Of a stretch of 46,749 nucleotides of DNA, positions 42,944 through 46,749 are shown one piece after another. Numbering within the stretch: position 1 is the first letter of the stretch; the number at the start of each line of letters is the position of its first letter. Made by a program: the position numbers and the translations under genes. This DNA comes from Glaciecola sp964621345 (GTDB lineage Bacteria; Pseudomonadota; Gammaproteobacteria; Enterobacterales; Alteromonadaceae). The stretch lies in assembly GCA_964621345.1 (NCBI GenBank), contig CAZUON010000024.1:1-46749 (forward strand), in the 5' to 3' direction. The notes below the pieces were generated by a model that saw only the letters and a program-made list of their open reading frames with translations, did not search any database and had not been told where the DNA came from.

Positions 42944-44154
42944 TAGAACACCCACTCTAGTGCAAGCTGAAACAGTTCAGAGTCTTCAGCAACGGTGAAT
43001 GGACGAGTATTAACTGCCTCGATATCAGGTTGTTCTTCACCCTTAATAAAGCTGATATCGGCTTTTATGGCAAGGTTTGTTCTGAGATCGTAACGTAGCC
43101 CTAGGGTTGTGCTTTGAATATCACTAATCGGTATAGATTGCAGTGCAAAGGCGTATTGTTGTGCTAAAAAGTCAAGTTGAGGATCGATTCCGATCGGAAT
43201 TTCGTTTGGCTGTTCACCATAATCAGCGCGAGTTTCAGCCACTGTTATATGCGCTGTAAAAGGATAAAAATTATATCCGGCGGTAGCATAGTAACTATCT
43301 GTCTGTGCAACAAAATAAGCGGCTGAATCAAAGCGAGAGAATTCCAGTCTTGCAAAATAATCTAGATTTTCCCATCCACCGCTTAACTGGAAGTATCTCA
43401 CCTCGTTATTAATCTCAAGCGCTCTAGCTGATTCAGAAAACCCTAAAAAGTTTAGTGTTTGACTAAAATCGGCTAACTCATCAACGTAAACATTCGTATT
43501 TCCCCGATGAAAGGAAGCTCTAAAGTTAAATTGCTCAACGTAAACTTGTGCAACAAAGCCCATCAAGTCGTCCACTTTGGCATCAACGGTATTATCACCA
43601 AACGCTATCTCATCATCAAAAATACCGTAATACGCATCAATATTCCCTGAAAACAATGGGCGTGAAAATTCATAGCTGGCAAGTACACCATCATAATCGG
43701 TAAAAATAAAAGGGTTATATACCTCTACCGGTAGGGTAATCCAAGGGTATGCGAAACCAACGTCAATAACTTCGCTAAATTGAAACAATGGGATGCGCTG
43801 GCGACCTAACTTAAAAGATAAATTGTTTGTTGGTCGATAATCGGCATACAGCCACTGTATTTCACTGTCTTTTTCATCACTGCTCCTGAGGATGGCTTGG
43901 CCAACAAAGCTGAATGAATCGTTAAGCGGTATATCTGCCCGTAAGCCCAAGAGACTCTCAGGAGAGAAGTTGAGGCTGTTTTCATAGCCGCCATAACTGG
44001 CAGTGTCGTTATTTAGGTAGCCAGCTACAATGCGAGCAAAGCCTGAGAACTCAGCTTTTTCATCATCATTTGCGTACGCATTAGTACCTATAAGCGCAAG
44101 GCTAGCGCAAACCGCAATTAGCCCTTGAACCAACGTGCTCACACGTCTATTCAT
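42943..44154 (-). CDS. Outer-membrane porin (copy 2)
   Basis: 403 residues with a signal peptide ending AYA (about 28) and beta-strand repeats ending in Phe (LALEWVF). It is a paralogue of the porin at 32688-33836 through shared segments: GFARIVAGYLNNDT, GRQRIPLFQFSEVIDVG and YPWITLPVEVYNP. It forms a translationally coupled pair with the PstS-like gene. It is transcribed leftwards from the 44155-44491 intergenic region. Substrate unknown. Confidence 0.87.
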   Translation of the reverse strand: MNRRVSTLVQGLIAVCASLALIGTNAYANDDEKAEFSGFARIVAGYLNNDTASYGGYENSLNFSPESLLGLRADIPLNDSFSFVGQAILRSSDEKDSEIQWLYADYRPTNNLSFKLGRQRIPLFQFSEVIDVGFAYPWITLPVEVYNPFIFTDYDGVLASYEFSRPLFSGNIDAYYGIFDDEIAFGDNTVDAKVDDLMGFVAQVYVEQFNFRASFHRGNTNVYVDELADFSQTLNFLGFSESARALEINNEVRYFQLSGGWENLDYFARLEFSRFDSAAYFVAQTDSYYATAGYNFYPFTAHITVAETRADYGEQPNEIPIGIDPQLDFLAQQYAFALQSIPISDIQSTTLGLRYDLRTNLAIKADISFIKGEEQPDIEAVNTRPFTVAEDSELFQLALEWVF

Positions 44155-44491
44155 TTGAATATCCTTTCACGATACACCTTATTTTAAATACTGTTACACA
44201 CTTTAAAAACGCTGCAGTCAACCCGAGGTCCAAACATCAAAGCAGCTCACTGTATAGGTATCGTCTATAGAGAAATTTTGATGAATACTTTTTAAGGATT
44301 TCTTCCACTCCTCGTCGCTAGCCCCTTATTTTTAGTATGCGATTTTGCATTTGCTCGATATATAACAACGAGCAAAACATACACGGGTATATTCTCCAAC
44401 ACCAAAAAGCGCTATGATATTAATACACTCGCACCGTTAATCTATATTGTCTTTTACTTTATTAGCGCCAACTGGCGAATTGGAAATTACC
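44155..44491. other. Divergent intergenic region with an inverted repeat
   Basis: 337 nt between porin copy 2 and the DUF3718 gene, with no supportable gene. It holds TTTGCTCG / CGAGCAAA arms separated by 11 nt of A/T-rich sequence at 44350-44376, a shape expected of an operator or hairpin. Promoters for both flanking genes should be here. Confidence 0.45.
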
Positions 44492-44962
44492 ATGAAGAAT
44501 ATTTTATTAAATAGCACCATTGTTATGGCATTGAGCGTATCAAGCGTAGTTGCGAGTGCGTCAGACTTTAAGAAAACCAACGATAATTTTGAAACGCAAA
44601 TTTGTTATGTTGCGGCGACTGAAGGCCTTGAAGGTGCAAAGACTCTTGTTGAAAGTAAGGGGCTTTTGTTTAGAACCTTTAAAAAGAGCGTAACGTGTAA
44701 TGGTTCTGACCTAACAAGTTTTGCTAGAGAATACGCGCAGCGTAATAAGAATAAAGAGGCTCGCCCTAGTGTAGAATTAGTCGCAAGTAATAACGATATT
44801 GAGTCGAAAATATGCATAGAGGCCTTAACCCAAGGAATGGAAAAAACCGTGACTAAATATCGCATCAATAAAGACTACATTCGTTGCAATGGTAAACCCC
44901 TACCCCGCTTTGTAAAAGAAAGTAAATTACGTGGAACTGCGGTAGCATCTATACCTGAGTAA
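44492..44962 (+). CDS. Secreted protein with two DUF3718-like repeats
   Basis: 156 residues with a signal peptide ending ASA (about 23). The mature part is two copies of a unit of about 45 residues: C-x-x-A-x-x-x-G near the start of each (QICYVAATEGLEG and KICIEALTQGMEK), then a basic stretch and VTCNGSDLTSF or IRCNGKPLPRF. The Cys pairs could form one disulfide per repeat. The ATG at 44492 is preferred over an upstream TTG at 44447 because it gives the signal peptide and has GGAA upstream. Function is unknown. Confidence 0.8.
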   Translation: MKNILLNSTIVMALSVSSVVASASDFKKTNDNFETQICYVAATEGLEGAKTLVESKGLLFRTFKKSVTCNGSDLTSFAREYAQRNKNKEARPSVELVASNNDIESKICIEALTQGMEKTVTKYRINKDYIRCNGKPLPRFVKESKLRGTAVASIPE

Positions 44963-44994
44963 TCTAGCGGTTATATCGCGCTCAACCAAGCAAT

Positions 44995-45019
44995 AAAAAA
45001 CCCGCCAGTTGGCGGGTTT
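44995..45019 (-). terminator. Rho-independent terminator of the rimM-trmD-rplS operon
   Basis: AAACCCGCC pairs with GGCGGGTTT around a 4-nt loop. Reading leftwards the stem runs into TTTTTT. It lies about 30 nt after the rplS stop. On the plus strand TTTC follows, so it may also help end the DUF3718 gene transcript. Confidence 0.88.
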
Positions 45020-45050
45020 CTTGAATGTTAACGGTAACAGCAAATTAAAT

Positions 45051-45410
45051 TTAGTTAAGTTTTTCTCTGATACGTGCAGATTTACCTGAACGCTCACGAA
45101 GATAGTACAATTTAGCTCTGCGAACTGCACCGCGACGTTTCACTTCAATGGAATCAATCGCAGGGCTATGAGTTTGAAACACACGCTCTACACCTTCACC
45201 GCTTGAAATCTTACGCACTGTAAAAGCAGAATGTAAACCGCGGTTACGCTTAGCAATAACCACACCTTCATATGCCTGAAGACGCTCTTTATCGCCTTCC
45301 TTTACTTTTACTTTTACTACAACTGTATCACCAGGGCCGAACTCTGGTAGATCAGTCTTGAGCTGTGCTTGCTCAATTTTCTTAATGATATCTTGATTGA
45401 CTTTAGCCAT
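45051..45410 (-). CDS. rplS: 50S ribosomal protein L19
   Basis: 119 residues, full family length. Motifs include FGPGDTVVVKVKVKEGDKER, YEGVVIAKRNRGL and KVRRAKLYYLR-type C-terminus (here RRAKLYYLRERSGKSARI). L19 sits at the interface of the ribosomal subunits. AGGA precedes the ATG. It is the last gene of the rimM-trmD-rplS run, 20 nt after trmD. Confidence 0.98.
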   Translation of the reverse strand: MAKVNQDIIKKIEQAQLKTDLPEFGPGDTVVVKVKVKEGDKERLQAYEGVVIAKRNRGLHSAFTVRKISSGEGVERVFQTHSPAIDSIEVKRRGAVRRAKLYYLRERSGKSARIREKLN

Positions 45411-45430
45411 CGAATCCTCACTTCCTAGAG

Positions 45431-46207
45431 TTAACTGTCGTTTGCCGCATCAGCTTGCTTAATTTGTGTAAGCAAAGCTGTTTGCTCCTCAGTCAGAGCT
45501 AGGTTATTTAACATATCAGGGCGTCGCTCTAAGGTTCTTGTTAAAGACGCTTTAAGCCGCCACTGTCTAATTTTTTCGTGATCACCACTTAATAATACCG
45601 ACGGTACGGTTAAATCATTAAAGGTTTCAGGTCGTGTGTAGTGAGGGTAATCTAACAAGCCATTGGAAAACGAATCTTCCTCAGCTGATAAATTATGCCC
45701 TAACACATCGGGAACCAACCTTGCTACAGCATCCATAAGAACCATCGCCGGTAACTCCCCGCCGCTTAATACATAATCTCCAATCGACCATTCTTCGTCG
45801 ACTAAAGTGTGTATCACGCGCTCATCTATGCCTTCGTATCGGCCAGCAATTAACACTAAGTCTGAATGCTGCCCAATTGATTTAACCCCTTCGTAATTAA
45901 GGGTTTGCCCTTGTGGGGACAAATAAATCACTTTACTGTTTTGTGCTAAAGGCTGTTTCGCCTTTGCAATTGCGTCTGCTAGTGGTTGCACCATCATCAG
46001 CATACCTGGGCCACCGCCGTATGGTCTATCATCTACGGTACGATGTTTATCGTGAGTGAAATCTCTCGGATTAAACAAATTAACTTCGATAAGGCCTTTT
46101 TTTACTGCCCTGCCTATAACCCCTTGTTCTATAAAAGAGCTAAACATTTCAGGAAAAAGCGTTACTACGCTAAATCGTTTTACCGACTGACTTTGCTCTC
46201 CCAACAT
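45431..46207 (-). CDS. trmD: tRNA (guanine37-N1)-methyltransferase TrmD
   Basis: 258 residues of the SPOUT family. The trefoil-knot region contains LIAGRYEGIDERV and SIGDYVLSGGELPAMV, which bind S-adenosylmethionine, and the C-terminal helical domain binds tRNA. It makes m1G37 to prevent +1 frameshifting. The start ATG follows the rimM stop directly with no gap. Confidence 0.98.
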   Translation of the reverse strand: MLGEQSQSVKRFSVVTLFPEMFSSFIEQGVIGRAVKKGLIEVNLFNPRDFTHDKHRTVDDRPYGGGPGMLMMVQPLADAIAKAKQPLAQNSKVIYLSPQGQTLNYEGVKSIGQHSDLVLIAGRYEGIDERVIHTLVDEEWSIGDYVLSGGELPAMVLMDAVARLVPDVLGHNLSAEEDSFSNGLLDYPHYTRPETFNDLTVPSVLLSGDHEKIRQWRLKASLTRTLERRPDMLNNLALTEEQTALLTQIKQADAANDS

Positions 46208-46735
46208 CTAAAAGGCTGGGTCCCAGTCCACTGTAATAGTGTTTCCTTGTTTATCAACTTCCAAAACGACTTGGTCGTATATAAAAGGTAATAAACGTTC
46301 TTTTTGACCAAATGCATCGTTCGGTTTGGCTTTTACCATCATCACATCGTTTGAACCTGTTTCGAACAATTCCTTAAGTGTTCCCAAGTTGTAACCTTTG
46401 TCGGTTATAACCTGCATCCCAATTAAGTCTTTCCAGTAAAAATCGTTCTCAAGTTCGGGTAATGTTGATGAGGCAACACTGATATCGAGATTCTTTATCA
46501 GGTCCGCATCTTCACGTGTATCGACATTAACTAACTTAGCCACAAGGGCTTTACCATGAAAACGCCATTGATCTACTTGAACATTCTGCAGCTTTTGATT
46601 TGCACCAAGTTTCCAAGGCTCATAATCAAAAATATTTTCTGCATTTTGGGTAAAGCTGTTAATTTTGACCCAACCTTTGACACCATAAGGTGCACCGATT
46701 TTGCCAACTATTAATGTGTCAGACGCTACACTCAT
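46208..46735 (-). CDS. rimM: Ribosome maturation factor RimM
   Basis: 175 residues. The N-terminal RimM domain (VGKIGAPYGVKGWVKINSFT) is followed by a PRC-barrel (about 100-173, FYWKDLIGMQVITDKGYNLG). It aids assembly of the 30S head with S19. GGAG stands before the ATG. The usual upstream partner rpsP would lie just beyond the window edge. Confidence 0.97.
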   Translation of the reverse strand: MSVASDTLIVGKIGAPYGVKGWVKINSFTQNAENIFDYEPWKLGANQKLQNVQVDQWRFHGKALVAKLVNVDTREDADLIKNLDISVASSTLPELENDFYWKDLIGMQVITDKGYNLGTLKELFETGSNDVMMVKAKPNDAFGQKERLLPFIYDQVVLEVDKQGNTITVDWDPAF

Positions 46736-46749
46736 CTTTACTCCATTGT

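Overview
The window looks like chromosomal DNA of a marine gammaproteobacterium of the Alteromonadales (Alteromonadaceae-like). The evidence is gene content and order: a tol-pal operon running into tRNA-Lys genes, nudB-ruvC-ruvA-ruvB behind aspS, rimM-trmD-rplS, a pheA / tyrA-aroF pair, and many two-component, chemotaxis and cyclic-di-GMP genes. Genus cannot be assigned from sequence alone. I see no prophage, no CRISPR array and no intact insertion sequence. All gene calls rest on protein motifs read by eye and on synteny; no database search was run.

Layout. 1-5.4 kb (minus strand): two identical tRNA-Lys genes, one cut by the window edge, downstream of ybgC-tolQ-tolR-tolA-tolB-pal-cpoB, the Tol-Pal envelope machine. 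5.4-5.7 kb: an intergenic region with a strong rho-independent terminator pointing the opposite way to every nearby gene, hence a small-RNA candidate. 5.7-10.2 kb (minus): aspS, nudB, ruvC, ruvA, ruvB. 10.3-14.1 kb (minus): an FbpABC-type ferric iron ABC importer with a weak Fur-like site upstream. 14.3-15.5 kb (plus): yciH (SUI1 family) and a two-receiver response regulator whose first receiver lacks its phosphoacceptor. 15.6-21.5 kb: pheA (plus) facing tyrA-aroF (minus), with a large chemoreceptor gene between them. 21.8-25.2 kb: a RAYT/REP-like palindrome, an AbgT-family transporter, a maltose-acetyltransferase-like protein lacking its usual C-terminus, and cheV.

25.2-31.5 kb (minus): an M28 lipoprotein peptidase, a rhomboid protease, and a complete yjfI-yjfJ-yjfK-yjfL-yjfM-yjfC cluster (DUF2170, PspA-like, DUF2491, DUF350, DUF1190, ATP-grasp). 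This is a little-understood envelope module. A small DUF6471 gene lies divergent from it.

32.2-44.2 kb is the most unusual part. A single-lobe PstS-like periplasmic protein plus an outer-membrane porin (plus strand) is followed by a GAF-PAS histidine kinase, an Rcp1-like response regulator, a REC-GGDEF-EAL protein and a membrane HAMP-GGDEF-EAL protein. After a lipase-like gene and an anchored protein of unknown function comes a second porin plus PstS-like pair, on the minus strand and in the reverse order. No pst transporter genes are present. My inference is that the porin/PstS-like pair is an envelope module associated with c-di-GMP signalling. 44.4-46.7 kb: a secreted protein with two DUF3718-like repeats, then rimM-trmD-rplS, a translation operon with its own terminator.
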